Part shown: piece after piece, positions 23,519-35,439 of the stretch
Position numbering within the stretch: position 1 is the stretch's first letter
Layout: every line of letters starts with the position of its first letter
Origin: Polytrichum commune
Lineage: Eukaryota > Streptophyta > Polytrichopsida > Polytrichales > Polytrichaceae
Direction: 5' to 3'
Assembly (NCBI GenBank): GCA_950295325.1
Contig: OX485808.1
Span: 14,634,501-14,698,500 of the forward strand
Length of the DNA: 64,000 nt
Notes under the pieces: generated by a model
The model's input: only the letters and a program-made list of their open reading frames with translations
Databases searched by the model: none
Told to the model about the DNA's origin: nothing
Made by a program: the position numbers and the translations under genes

Positions 23519-26500
23519 AGCCTGCACCACCGTCACCCAGGCGCATGATCAATATAAGCTCACCATAGCTCCGGTAATCAGTACTGTAACTTCAACCTTC
23601 TGCAAATAAATCTCGAAGCCTGAAATTCATGCTCAGAAACCTAATCGCTCAAGCTCGAGCTCCTCATCAAATACTGAGTTTATTAGCACCCCACGCGAGG
23701 CTGGTGACAAAATTGAGCAAAACAATGGCCTGAGCTGCACCAGTCATTAACTATGATTACAACCCTCTGCAATTCATTCTCGAAGCCTAAGAATTCAACC
23801 AAGTTAGAGATTCATCTAAACTTCTGTAATGTATGTATATATATACATATATATATATAGCTTGAGCTCCTCAACCTGGCATGAGATAATTCAATTACCA
23901 AGTTTACTGCTGACTATTGATTCCACACTTTGAAAACCAATCTCCACATTTAGAGACGATCGCCTCAGCTTCTACTGATTGAAACTTCTAGCTCTGACCC
24001 ACTGACATGTTCTACAATCAAAGCTGAACCAAAAGAAGATAATTTCTATCTTCTTTGGGCTCCGTAGCGCTTTTGCAGATTTCTTTATGTCACATGAGGA
24101 TATGAGGGTTGTGGGGGCCAATTGTAGATGCTCTGAAATTATGCACGTGGTGGTGATTCAAAAGTTTTTTTTTAATGAGTACAGGATGTCAAAGTCTCAG
24201 ACCACAGGTGGTGCTTTTGCAGTACAGAAATAATTCCAAGTCACAGATCACTGAATGATCCGCGAATATTTGTACATCCTCCTCTACTCCTCGTATTTTT
24301 ATTCAGAGGTTCATCCAAACATACCATCTTTCTACCGTTGAAAGTTGTCCATGCAACTGAAAAGGTTGGAATGGAGACCTCAACATCTCACCCATCCAAG
24401 GTGTCAAAGGGATAAAGGCAACATCTCGCCGTTCTTGAGGAGGTAGAGGCAACCCTCTGGGCCCCTCACATTACTTGGGCCCAGAGTTCGGGAAGTTTTT
24501 GAAGCCTTAGTGGCTAATTGCCGGTAGTTGCTACGAAGGGTCGGATTTTTCCCAATGTACATCGGCAAGAGCCGGTCTTTTGTAAAATCAATCGGCCAAT
24601 TGCCTATATTTTCATATTTTCATTCGCCAATATCCAATTAAATGGAATATATATCGGCACTAATTGTTTTAAATATGTATGAAAAGTTATTAGAAAGCAT
24701 TTCTTAGTACAAACTCTTGAATAAGTGAAAAGAAAGGCATGTTCAAAACTTTAAATTTGAAGAGTTAATATCCTTGGCAGGAATTGAACCTAGCAATGCC
24801 TTCACCGCTTGAAGGTCAAGGGTCCCCCAATTCTCTCAGAAGCAATTGGATTTGGTCATGGAAAGGTTGCATAATTCAAAAAGTTTAAGGTTTAGGGTAC
24901 TTCCTCAAGTGCATCATCAGATGCCCCAGACAAATAGCGCTCTGGATGCTTTTGGCTGAAATCCAGTAACTCACAAGAAGAATCGGCTACATTTTCGGGA
25001 CATTTTCTGGTCCATCGGCTAATTGCCGGAGGATTGAAATTACAGTCGGATTGCCATCCGATGGCTGGAATTTTGGACCGGCCATGAGGGGAAATCCATC
25101 GGCTGATAATAAACTAGCCGTCGGTTTTCCCCGAACATAGCTTGGGCCATGGAGATGAATGAGGGTTGGCTAAATGAGGTGCTCTGCCATGCACAAGGCA
25201 AGACTTTTGTCAACTTTCGTGTCCCGAGTTTCTTGTCTCCATATCTTCTTCTTTTTTCCTCTTTTAGTTTTTTAAAAGTTCTTAGTCCGTAGGATTGTTT
25301 TTGGGCTTGTTGACTTGAGTTCGTTGAGAATTTTCTAAGAGTAAGTTTTTTCTCAAATGCTCGTCTTAAAAGCAATTTAGAAGGTGTGTCAGTCCATCAA
25401 AGAGGGTTTTAAGACCCATGAGGTCTTTGGTTTTCAAACCCCACAACCTTAATTTTTGGCTAAGTTATGAAGAGCTTAGTAATCAAAGTGTTGTAATTAG
25501 CCCATCTTGATTGTCACAAAAATCCTTGTAACCAACAAGTTATTACAAAAGGTTGTAAGCAAAAATCGTAGTTTGTAATAAGAGGGTTGTAGTTTATTAC
25601 TGGTGGTTGTAAGCAGTTGCAAAGTCATGATAAAAAGCTTGTAACTTCAAATTGTAACATGCTCGGTTGTTGTCATTAGAGAAAAATAAAATGATACTTC
25701 CTTCATATCAATGCACTATGCTTCCTAACACACTAAATTTTAAGGTTGCATTCTACTTGCATTCTCCATTACAATCTTGTTGGTGTAATAAAATTCTATT
25801 GTGTTTTCTTCTTGCCATAATTGGGAGTGCTATCCACTGGGCTATGAGACGCTTGATATTTGTGGGCAAGGTGGGAAATTAGAAATTGGCACGTGGTTGT
25901 GAGGTGCCGACCAACTTGTATCATGGGTATTCTAATAATGAAAAGTCCTCATCTACCTTATTTCTCAAACTCAACCAATTCATTTGTAAGTTGCGGTATG
26001 TTCTCCATGTTCCTTGGTACTTACTAGGTGTAATCTCAATTCTCTACTGCCCACTTTGTTTTTCTCTCTAATATTGAGAAAAAACTGAATTTGAGAATAA
26101 TCCCACAAATCTCAATGTTGTGCAAAAGTCAAATCTAAAACAAGAGACACATGTCAATTTTGGGGTAATTTCAAATCAATACTCAATCAACTTAAGATAT
26201 GTAGGTCTTATGTGCTCACTTTTCTTAATCTTCTAGTGGTACATGGCAATTCTTCTACTTAATAACAAACAATAAATTGCCACATGTTATGATGAGATCA
26301 GATTATACTTTCAAAATACAAATACCATAGTAGGTTCGTTACTAACTACATGAGAGGACCTATGTGATCATTTTCAAAGGTAGAAAATCTTCACTTTGAC
26401 CTCTTGCAACTTTTGCATCTCAACTTTGATCTAAAACTTGAATTGACAATTTGCATGCTAAATGGACGAGATACATCCTAATCCAATCCAAAGGCTCAAA

Positions 26501-27611
26501 TTGTATGTAGAGTTGGAAGTGCCCACAATAGGGTCACAACCTTAACCCCTAAAGGACCAAATGACCATGTTTGATTTTTTGCACATTTTAAATTTGATTC
26601 ATGGACTTTTTTTCAAAGTCAAATAGTGGTTCCTAAACATTAGGCAGTCGGTCTTGCAAGGCTTTAGTTTATGGCCAAAAATAAAATCATCGGATAGTCG
26701 TTTTCTACTTTTAACCTACAAAGAACATAGTGACATCTAGGTTTTTTGGGCATGTTTTTTGTAATATTTTGGAGGTGTTTTTTTGTGTGTGTTGAGGCAA
26801 GTGAATGTGGATAGGTCCAATTAGAATTGAAATGGGTCCAAAAATTTGGAAAAAAATGACTTGCTTCTAAATATATGCATCGTCTTATCTACCACTTGGG
26901 TTTGAGTACTTGGGAATGTGCAGTTTATGGAATGAATTTCTCAAAGCAAATCATATTTGACATGTGCCCAAAGCAAGCCTGGGGAACCATTGTAAATGAA
27001 CTCCAAAAGTAAAATTTTCTTTTTGTAGATGTGCTAAACTCACATTGCAAAGGTCTAAAAGGAAAGAGGTCGCCTCGAGAATAATATTACAACCATGAAG
27101 ACTGCAACACCAACCAAAACCGAGAATCGGGCACCTCTTGGATTATTCAATCATTGGGATTTTAGGACCTAATCTCGAGGGTCAAAACATTCTCAGATGT
27201 GTTTAAGAATTAAATTTCAATGCCCTCAATACTACTCAATCCAATTTATACGAGTGATTTGAAAAAAATCATAAAATAACAACTGCTTTAATGTCCCCAA
27301 TTCAAAATGCAAAAATTGTTGTAAATTCTACTTCGCTTGACATGTGGGCGTTTAGGGGTTAATTCAATTTCCTAATATGTAGAGAAATCGAATGTGCTTC
27401 TATCATTTGGAACTGACCTCCTCTCATGGATGACATGGATGAAATCCCACAGCGTTCTCATCCATCCACTCTTTCTCTTGCAGGGGCATGGGGGGCCTCA
27501 AACGTCTTCGATGGCGTTAGGGTTTAGGGTTTTCAAGGGTTCTGAAGCTCTCTTACCCAGAGATTGCACAAGGGTTGCAAGGGTCAGCAGATCGGTTTAC
27601 AGATCGTCGCA
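23519..27611. other. Intergenic region between divergent genes
   Basis: About 4.1 kb separates the starts of the GH3 gene (minus) and the bL28m gene (plus), so it includes both promoters. I found no gene. It has a TA-rich stretch at about 23830-23862 and, at 24480-25130, recurring CGGCTAATTGCCGG / ATCGGC words in both orientations that suggest an old repeat. A tRNA-like 3' half near 24773 was examined and rejected. Confidence 0.55.
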
Positions 27612-28204
27612 ATGTCGTCCGCGGCCAGAGTGGTAGTGATGGGCCGCGCCAAGAGGGGACTATACGCAGGTCGCCATATCCAATTCGGGAATCAAGTCAG
27701 TGAAGACGGTGGCAACAAGTAAGTCCTACATACATTCAAGCTCGTATGTGTTGAACTGCATTAGCATATGTAGTGTTGCATTTGCATAGAATGCTTCCTG
27801 TGGAGGAAGATTTTATGGTTTCACATTTTCTCTGCCATTTTGGTTATGACAGATCACGGCGAACGTGGAAACCTAATGTGCAAAGCAAGAGAATTTTCAG
27901 CTTTGGACTAGACCGATATATCCGAATGAACATCACCATGCATGCTCTGCGGTGCATAGATAAGGCGGGAGGGCTGGATGAATATTTACTTACTACACCC
28001 GAACATAAGCTGGACAATGACATTGCGAGGCAGTGGAGAGGGGCCATTGCAACGGTGTACGCCAAGTTGTATAACACGGAATTCGCAACTTTGACTGTGA
28101 AACCTGAGTTTGAAGGGAAAGTGCCTCGCCACATCCAGGCTATGCAACGGGGCATGACTCTAGAGGAATTCAAAGAATTAGAAGCTCAGAATACGTTGCA
28201 GTAG
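27612..28204 (+). CDS. Mitochondrial large-subunit ribosomal protein bL28
   Basis: The product belongs to the bL28 family and should be part of the mitochondrial ribosome large subunit. Exon 1 is 27612-27718 and exon 2 is 27853-28204; the intron is GT-AG (134 bp) and splits a Lys codon, giving 152 residues. The core GRAKRGLYAGRHIQFGNQVS, EDGGNKSRRTWKPN, VQSKRIFSF and THALRCIDKAGG-like MHALRCIDKAGGLDEYLL matches plant mitochondrial L28. The start ATG at 27612 is only ten residues before the conserved GRAKRG block, shorter than in some relatives, so an extra upstream 5' exon is possible. The tail (ARQWRGAIATVYAKLYNTEF onward) is also shorter than the Glu/Lys-rich tail of some relatives. Confidence 0.9.
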
Positions 28205-29020
28205 AAGAACAGACCATTCACTAGGTCAGTTGTTTACATTTGCGTCAGGTTAGTGGCATTTATCGCCTCCCTGAAAATTTGTATAGAGAATGCAATAGGG
28301 TTAAAGTTCCAAAGGTGCAACTGCACTTCAGAACCTGTGCATCACATATCAGAAGCATATTAGAGGGCAAGCCAGGTTCATTCAGGATTCCAAGAGTTAC
28401 AATTATGGGACCATGTACACCATTGAAGTTTTCTTTTACAGTTTTCTTTTCTTCCTCTTTCTGAAATCTTCCTTTCCTTCTGCCTGGTCATTGATGTTGT
28501 CATTATACAATTCACTCTCTTTTACAGTTGTGATTTCCATGCACCCAATAGTCCAGTGGCCTGGAGACATTGGAGCAATGCAACCACTTTGCACTTATCC
28601 CAAAATGCAAGTCAATCAACATTGATATAACACATATTTCATTCTTTGAGATCTTCCAACTATAACTACAGAAACCAAAGATTAAAATTGCAACCCAATG
28701 CTGTCTTGGCATTGGTTTCACGTCGTAGTTTGATATGATGGAATCAATGTGAAATTGTTACATAATGGATTGAGAAGTTGTGATGATGTGCATGTAATAA
28801 GGTTCTCTGGAACACTTTTCATAATGAGGCGAGTGTATTCATAAATTTATGAATCTTTTCCTCATCTACATTACCCAAAGCAAAGAATTTTTTTATGAGA
28901 CATCAATAACATGATCGTTTCTTGGTTATTGGATCTCTAGGTGGTGCGGACAACTAATTTGGCACACAAGTTATTTGTGACACGTGCCATCCTCCGAAGG
29001 CACATGTCAACTAGTGACTT
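28205..29020. other. 3' flank of bL28m
   Basis: Contains the probable 3' untranslated region. No other gene or repeat recognised. Confidence 0.5.
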
Positions 29021-29103
29021 GCATTGGTGGTCTAGTGGTAGAATAGTGCCTTACCGATAAAACAACAAATTGGTACGACCCGGGTTCGATTTCCAGTTGA
29101 TGC
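29021..29103 (+). tRNA. tRNA-Gly-like sequence with intron-like insertion (probable pseudogene or SINE head)
   Basis: The 83 bases follow plant nuclear tRNA-Gly closely: acceptor start GCATTGG pairs with TTGATGC at the end (four Watson-Crick, three wobble), the D arm with A box reads GGTCTAGTGGTAGAATAGT, and the T arm with B box reads CCGGGTTCGATTTC. The anticodon stem GTGCC/GGTAC pairs, but its loop is 21 nt instead of 7. Reading TTACCG as loop positions 32-37 puts an ACC (Gly) anticodon in place, followed by 14 extra bases (about 29057-29070) exactly where tRNA introns sit, after position 37. The T stem has one mismatch. Plant tRNA-Gly genes normally lack introns, so a pseudogene or tRNA-derived repeat is more likely than a working gene. 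Confidence 0.6.
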
Positions 29104-29200
29104 GTGATTTTTGTTGGTTGTGTCCTCTAGATATTTGCCTAATAGTCTTTTTACATGATATTTGTTGAGAGAATGTATTTCATATTTATTCTCTTACTCT

Positions 29201-29420
29201 ATTAGGCATCGAAACAATGAAGCACACTTGCATTTTGGTTGATTGGGCATTGAAACCATGAATCATACTCACATTTTGGTTGATTGGGCATTGAAACCAT
29301 GAAACACACTTGCATTTTGGTTCATTAGGCATTGAAACCATGAAACACACTCGCATTTTGGTTGACTAGGCATTAAAACCATGACAAACACTTCCATTTT
29401 GGTTCATTAGACAATTAAGG
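29201..29420. repeat. 41-bp minisatellite, about 5 units
   Basis: The word GGCATTGAAACCATGAA recurs at 29205, 29246, 29287, 29328 and 29369, with a degraded sixth start near 29410, so the period is exactly 41 bp. Units contain CACACTTGCATTTTGGTT. It lies about 100 bp past the tRNA-Gly-like sequence. Confidence 0.9.
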
Positions 29421-30002
29421 TCAAAGAGAGTAATTTCACACTATTTCTCTAGAATTCAAGTTAAAAGTGTCAAAGTGCTCTTATCTAAAATTATCCCACT
29501 TAGCATATGCACTATACAATCAAGGTATGTACCTATAATGTGTGTGTATGTGAGAGAGAGAGAGGTAAAGGAATGACATGGAGATTTGAGTTCGTATAAT
29601 TGACCTAGACTCAAACATACCACCTATACTAGTGTCTATAGACCTCGTATGAGGTTGCAAATAGGGCAATGATGAAGCCCTCTTTGAGCATGTTGGCTAT
29701 AACTATCTCTAGAGACTTGAAACACATCATTTGTATGTGATCTTGATCCACAAAAGACCTTTACTCCATTCATTTGTGTATCTCTAGACAAACATGTGGA
29801 TCTCTAGACTCCAGTTAATTTTCATTTGTATAGGTTCTCTCCATTCATCAGGTTCTTCCCTCAGGTACATTTTAGTTATAGATCATGGTTCCAATAATCC
29901 CACTTGCACCTTGTAACATTGAACACCCTACATTCATCCACTTTCAATGGGCACAAAAATACCAAAGATACCTTGAAGGCGGGTGCGATCAACCATAAGA
30001 GG
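29421..30002. other. Non-coding sequence with copia-derived downstream flank
   Basis: No gene. A short GA run occurs at about 29553-29562. The right part probably belongs to the copia fragment that follows, as its 3' non-coding sequence on the minus strand. Confidence 0.4.
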
Positions 30003-30083
30003 CTATGTAAAAATATCTACAAGTTGATCCCGAGTCGGGATATGGTTGAAAGTAACAACACCACTCTCATGTGTCTTGTAGTA
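30003..30083 (-). pseudogene. Ty1/copia RNase H C-terminal fragment
   Basis: The minus strand reads YYKTHESGVVTFNHIPTRDQ then LVDIFT and a stop. This is the hallmark end of copia-type polyproteins (HIPT.DQLADIFTK). Only this end is recognisable; the rest is absent, probably cut by the gypsy element that begins to the right. Confidence 0.7.
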
Positions 30084-30119
30084 CCGAATTCTGAAATTTT
30101 TGGTTCATTTATGGATTAA

Positions 30120-32123
30120 GTGTGACAAAGACCTTTACTTAGCTTGTTAGGACCTAAGCTGACTAGTGGGAACGGTCAATTGTCTTGTGAGATTAGAAAC
30201 AACAACTAGTTGGACAATAGTCTGTGGTGGTTGAGGAAGTTATCGGGACTCGGCCGGCTCGTGCGGAAGATAAAAGGGAGTTGAGCACTCATAATTCTCT
30301 CTCGGAAGTTGAGCAGAGGCTGAGAGAGCCGAGGGCAAGAGAACTGTTTTTTCTTAGAGATCAGATCTATTGTCATTACCTGGAATTCATTTTGATAGTA
30401 AAAAGTTGTTTGATATATCTTTTGTGATTTCTGTTGTAACTCTAGGGTGCATGTAGTAGAGTAAACTTGAACTTATATGAATATGTGAGTGTTTTTTGAG
30501 TATCAGTTCTCGTGTGAGACAATTGTGATTGAAATCGAATGTTATCATTCATTGCAGTTCTACCCCTGGTCTATCGTCTTGTGATTGGTAGAAGTAATTT
30601 GTGGGAGGTCAGAGAGAGAAGACGGGCTAATTTGAATAAAACTTAAAGTGATATAAACTAATGCTGTAATTTAATCCTTCGCTTGTCTGTGAAAAAAGGC
30701 AGTCTATAGCCTGCATTTACTTCTGTTAAATCTTGTTGTAGGATAGAGAGGGTAAGTAATTGAGGTTATGGTCTGGCTGATATTTGTGTGAAGTTAACGC
30801 AACAATTTAAATAATTTCAGATTGTGTGACCTCGGTACCTGTGAGTGTAAATGATAATATTAAATCGATAAAGTCAGCATAAATATTATTTGCATGTGAT
30901 TACTCGAGTGGAGGGTTGTTGTTGAATCAAGTGCAAATCTGTAATTGAATTGAATGGCCATATGTAGTCGTTCAATTGTGTACCAAATTTGTGTAAGTGC
31001 TTGATGGAATCAGAGACGATTGTCTGCCCATTGTTACATTCACATATCTCCAAATTTTCTCTAAAATAATTGCACTTATAAGTTAATTAACATGACTGTG
31101 ATTTAATTCTCTAAAACACTTTGAGAGGAGGTAGTAATGTCGTTGTAATATGTGAAAGGATTAGAGAGTTGTGGCACCGGATTCCCGGTCACAATTCAAT
31201 TGAGTAAGGAATGAGACTATTGTCTTCAATGTGTAAATGGAGAAACTGTTCTTAATCTTGAATGTGAGTCGAAGCGCCAACATGTTGAGACTATTGTCTA
31301 CGAAAGGTTATCCAGTGGCAGAGAAGACAAAAGGACGTGCCGATTGTTATACCGGTAAATCTTGTTTGTGAATTACAACCTTAAGGTCATTAAGGTTAAT
31401 TTGGAATGTCAACAACTTTAATTATTGAATCGCTTACCCTTCATTGCAATAATGAAATGGGTCGATAAATTGAATACTTTGGAATCTAATGATCTTGAAT
31501 TGGAATCTTCAACAAATGGAATGAGTTCATGAGTGATGCGAGAATATGTTAACGCGCATAAGTGGTTTTGGACTCATCGCCTTGAGGAAAGAGATGTTGA
31601 TTGCTTTGGCCAATACCAGGTAAAAGACGATTGTCGGACTGTTTAATTAAGGTGGAATCTAATTAAAGAAGACTGACTATCCCGAAGGGATTACGGCACT
31701 GTCTTTTTCAAGCTACACTAAATGGGTTTAATCAATGAAAGATTATGGACTACGCCGAAGTGCCCTTGGCTTCGGTAAAGAGACAAAATTGGGATACTAT
31801 TGCAAGACTATTGACTATGGCTGTGCCTATGATTTTGCACCGCACTTGGTCCAATTAAAATGAACTCACTGCCAGAAAATTGCTTGGGAAATTAGAGTGA
31901 GGTGAGAGACTGTCACAATTGCATGTACTGACATGGAGTGGTTTTAGAGTTTTTATCCCTTACCCGTAAACCAATTGTCAGTCATAATCCAAAGTGAAGT
32001 GATATAACCTTGTGTTTTCCCTAATAAACTTTATCTAAGACACCTAGATGTTATATGAATCACCTTTTAAGTCTTCCCTGATTGTTTCCCTGGGTTTTGT
32101 TTGTAACCAAAAAACTAACTACA
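30120..32123 (+). mobile_element. Probable 5' LTR of a Ty3/gypsy element (left end approximate)
   Basis: The sequence directly before the primer-binding site ends ...ACTAACTACA, the CA end expected of an LTR. The region back to about 30120 (TGTGACAAAG) or 30149 (TGTTAGGACC) has no coding capacity and is rich in ACTATTGTC/GATTGTC words. No matching 3' LTR exists in the window, so the left boundary cannot be fixed and the element is truncated. Confidence 0.5.
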
Positions 32124-32126
32124 TTT

Positions 32127-32144
32127 TGGCGCCGCTACCGGGGG
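32127..32144 (+). other. Retrotransposon primer-binding site, tRNA-Asp type
   Basis: TGGCGCCGCTACCGGGGG closely matches the complement of the 3' end of plant tRNA-Asp used by Athila/Tat-type gypsy elements, with about three differences. It lies four bases after the LTR end. Confidence 0.8.
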
Positions 32145-32420
32145 AGGCTTCAGTCAATTTAAGTCTAGGTAGATAAGTCAATTAGGAAAAACTAATAGGC
32201 TTGGATTTTGAATAAGGAATTTAAATTAAAGTCTTTGGGTGATTCAAAATAAAATAAAATAAAGAAACAAGTTGATAATTGTTTCTGACACTTTTTCACA
32301 ATCCTAAAGTATTAATTTGAATTCACAATTATATCAAAAACCAAATGCCTAGAGTTACAACCACATGTCTTATTTATGGATGAACCTAAGATATGAAAAT
32401 CTAGAGGTCATAGAAATTCG

Positions 32421-33292
32421 TTGAATTATCCTTTAAAATATACACCCTTTGGACTTTCCGAGAGTACCTTAGGGGAGTTAAACCTTGTAGACTTCGAGGA
32501 AGCTGTGGAAAAGATTGTTAGAAGAATTTGTAAGTGTCAACTTGAAACAGTAGCTAACGCGAAACATCCCCAAATAGTGTGTCGGACTTGTAAAGGTCTA
32601 GGACACTACTCGAGGGATTGTGAAGTGAATAAACTAAAGTCTAAAACTAAAATTGTGGGAAAGTGGAAATCAAAAGTGACAACCCATACAATTGGGTCAC
32701 AAACCGATCTCCTATGAAAGACTTACCTTTAACCCAAATGTGTCACTTTTAAAAATGTGGCCATGGGAGTTGGACCCACAAGGTTTAAGCACCCTTGAGA
32801 GTGAGTTATATAAAGGACCACATTTGTTTACTGCTTTATATCGTTTTTATAAAGCATCATTTTGGGGAGTTGGAATCCATATTGGACTGAACCACCCAAT
32901 CTATTCTAAAGGACTTCCTTAATTTACCTAGCCACCTTCAAGAGAAAATTTTGGAAAAGATTTGGAATAATGGTGAGGGTTTTAATGAAGTCGTTATTAA
33001 CAAAGGTTATCCAAGATTGAGAGTGGACCTTAGATTTATATTTTTGATTTATAGCCAACATAAAACAGAGAACTTCCCGATTAACAAATTTGGTTATGGT
33101 TGTTGGAACGGAGGGCTTTTTACTAGCAATGAAGCTCGTTTCTACTATGGACCTTTTGACCCTTGTGCAAGTGTCAATATACTAGACTTTTCCAATTCTT
33201 CACTTCAAGGCAAGAACTTTGTAAATTTTGCAAAATTGTTCTTGAATGGAAGAAGGCGGTTTGTGAAACACGATAGGCAAGGTAGGACATAG
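32421..33292 (+). pseudogene. Extra ORF with a CCHC zinc knuckle upstream of gag
   Basis: Three overlapping or adjacent frames (32421-32717, 32692-32922, 32951-33292) read as one broken protein. The first ends with the knuckle CRTCKGLGHYSRDC (C-x2-C-x4-H-x4-C). The later parts show PWELDPQGLSTLESELYKGP and SNEARFYYGPFDPC but no domain I know. Its place between primer-binding site and gag recalls the extra ORF1 of Tat/Ogre-lineage elements. Frameshifts make it non-functional. Confidence 0.5.
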
Positions 33293-33586
33293 GATATGTT
33301 TACGTATGATCACATGCAACTTCCATACTGGAAACTGCACATGAAAGATCACACGCACAAACAACCTCAGTAAGGAAAGCAACCAATGATAAGGCTAGAG
33401 AGGATCGTGCAATCGCTAGGGACTACCAAAAGAAGAGGGCGGAAAGAAACAAGAGGTGGTTAAGATCTGTTATTAAATTGCAAAAAGAAGACCCTGAAAC
33501 AGAACCAAATGCAGAGAGTCCGAGACTTATAGAAGATAAAAGTCAAGAGGAAATATTATCTCCTCTTAAACCTCAACAACTCCATT

Positions 33587-35430
33587 TTGGTTCAACTTCA
33601 AATAATTCCCCAAGAAGAGGCACCTCAAAACCCTTTACTTCCGTCTCATTCGACACCTCTACCATTACCGACACCAGTGGTATTACAACCTTTAATACCA
33701 TTACCCTTACCAACACAAGTACCTCAAATTATGATGGCTAATATACCTGGTGCCCCAAGGATTCACAATATAGTACATATTCCCTATTTTCTTGGGAGAC
33801 CATGATCAGACCCTGATACTCATATAGCAAAATTTGAAATTACGTGCCAGGCCAATGATGTCCCGGCCGCTAAATTTCAAGAGGTTTTTGCTGCATCATT
33901 GCAAGAAGATGCTTTTGCATGGTATCAGAGACAACCCGCATTTGCTAATTAGAATGCGTTGAAGAATGCATTCCTAGCTCATTTTAGGCCCTTAGGCTTT
34001 GCCACAAGTTTAAAAGAAAAATTGCGAACTGTTAGAATGGGCATCAACGAGAGAGTTGATAATTATTATGGTAGGATGCAAGATATCTTGCAACGTATGG
34101 GAAATCACCAAATTCCAGATGATTTCCTTATGAGCATATTTATTGGTGGTTTATATCCAATGGAGTTGAGAACCTATGTCAAGGAGGGAGCCACCGTTAC
34201 ATATGCACAAGCTTATGCTAGAGCGAAAACTTGGGAGTAATGTAGATTGGAAAATGAATTGGTCCTTTATACTGACAATACTTATTCCAATAATCCCATT
34301 CCCTCACACTCGGGAACTTTTCCCATCAATGAGAATAACCAGTATTATGTCACTGACGCACCATACGTGCGAAACCCCACTGCACAGTTGTATACACAAC
34401 CTGCAATTAACAAGGCTCCTCAACAGGAACCCACAAGTGATAAATATGATAATGCCATATGGAATCTGACAAAGCAATTGTCAGGATTGTCAGTTAAGGT
34501 AGCCAACAATAGGCCTAGGAGACCTCAACCCACTGAAGAGCGACATAACGTGTGGTGTCATAATTGTAAAGGTCAAGGACACCTTGCCAATGAGTGTCCT
34601 ACCCCAAAGGGGTTTAGAACCAAGTGTATATTTTGTGGAGGAAATCATGCAGTCCAAGAGTGTTGGAATCTTAAACAACAAAAGGCTGTTAATCAAGTCG
34701 ATAGTGGTCAATCTCGTCCTTGGCAACAAGAACGAAATGGACCAGGACCTAACGCCAGTTATAATCCTAAAAGGAATTTTAACCGTCGTCCCGTACCTTT
34801 GAATTTTCAAGGACGCTCCAATTGGAATCAACGAAATTTTTCTAATTGGAACGGACCTCCTTCTTACAATCAAAACTATCAGAGGTTCGATTCGAACCCC
34901 GATGACTCAAGGAAATATCATGTTTGTTATAGGTGTAAGGAACTTGGTCATTACGCACACAATTGTCCAAATCCTATGAAACCACAAGATTATGTTCCTT
35001 TGAGTGGCAACTGCAAAACAGCAGGACACCCCACAGATGAGTGTCCCCATCCTAAGAAGGATTACCCTCCCAACGAGAGAGATTGGAAAAAAGGAAAACG
35101 AGTGAGAATTCAAGATCCAGAGGATGAGGAAGAGGGTGCTCGAAATGTGAATCACATTCAACACTTTTCTACACCATCATCTAGGGAACAGAAAGTCAAT
35201 GTTGTGATAACAAGGTCTAAAGCCCCACAAGAACCTTATCCAATCATTGATGAAAATAGCAGTGAGCCAAGTGCTGAGGAACTACGGGATAATATATATG
35301 AGAATGATCCTAAGAATAAATTACTTGTGGAACCTAATGCGGTCCCTAGAGCCAATTCTACCCCCGTGACTTTGCCAAGGGTAGAATTGATTCAACCAGT
35401 GTCTATATCTCTTCCAACACCGCCAACACC
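33587..35430 (+). pseudogene. gag: Ty3/gypsy gag with several zinc knuckles, three in-frame stops
   Basis: One frame runs from a Pro-rich leader through a capsid-like gag domain (AFAWYQRQP, FLAHFRP, RVDNYYGRMQDILQRM, FIGGLYP) to a nucleocapsid region. It is cut by stops at about 33803 (TGA), 33952 (TAG) and 34238 (TAA). The nucleocapsid has CHNCKGQGHLANEC, CIFCGGNHAVQEC and CYRCKELGHYAHNC, plus a fourth half-knuckle (NCKTAGHPTDEC) lacking the first Cys. The tail is acidic, then Pro-rich (PTPPTPPRPY). No protease, reverse transcriptase or integrase of this element follows: homology switches abruptly to copia near 35440. Confidence 0.85.
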
Positions 35431-35439
35431 TCCAAGACC

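Noticed and set aside
24765-24850. tRNA-like 3' half on the minus strand (GGTTCAATTCCTGCCA)
   Set aside because: Only a T-arm-like word is present; I could not fold acceptor, D and anticodon arms around it.
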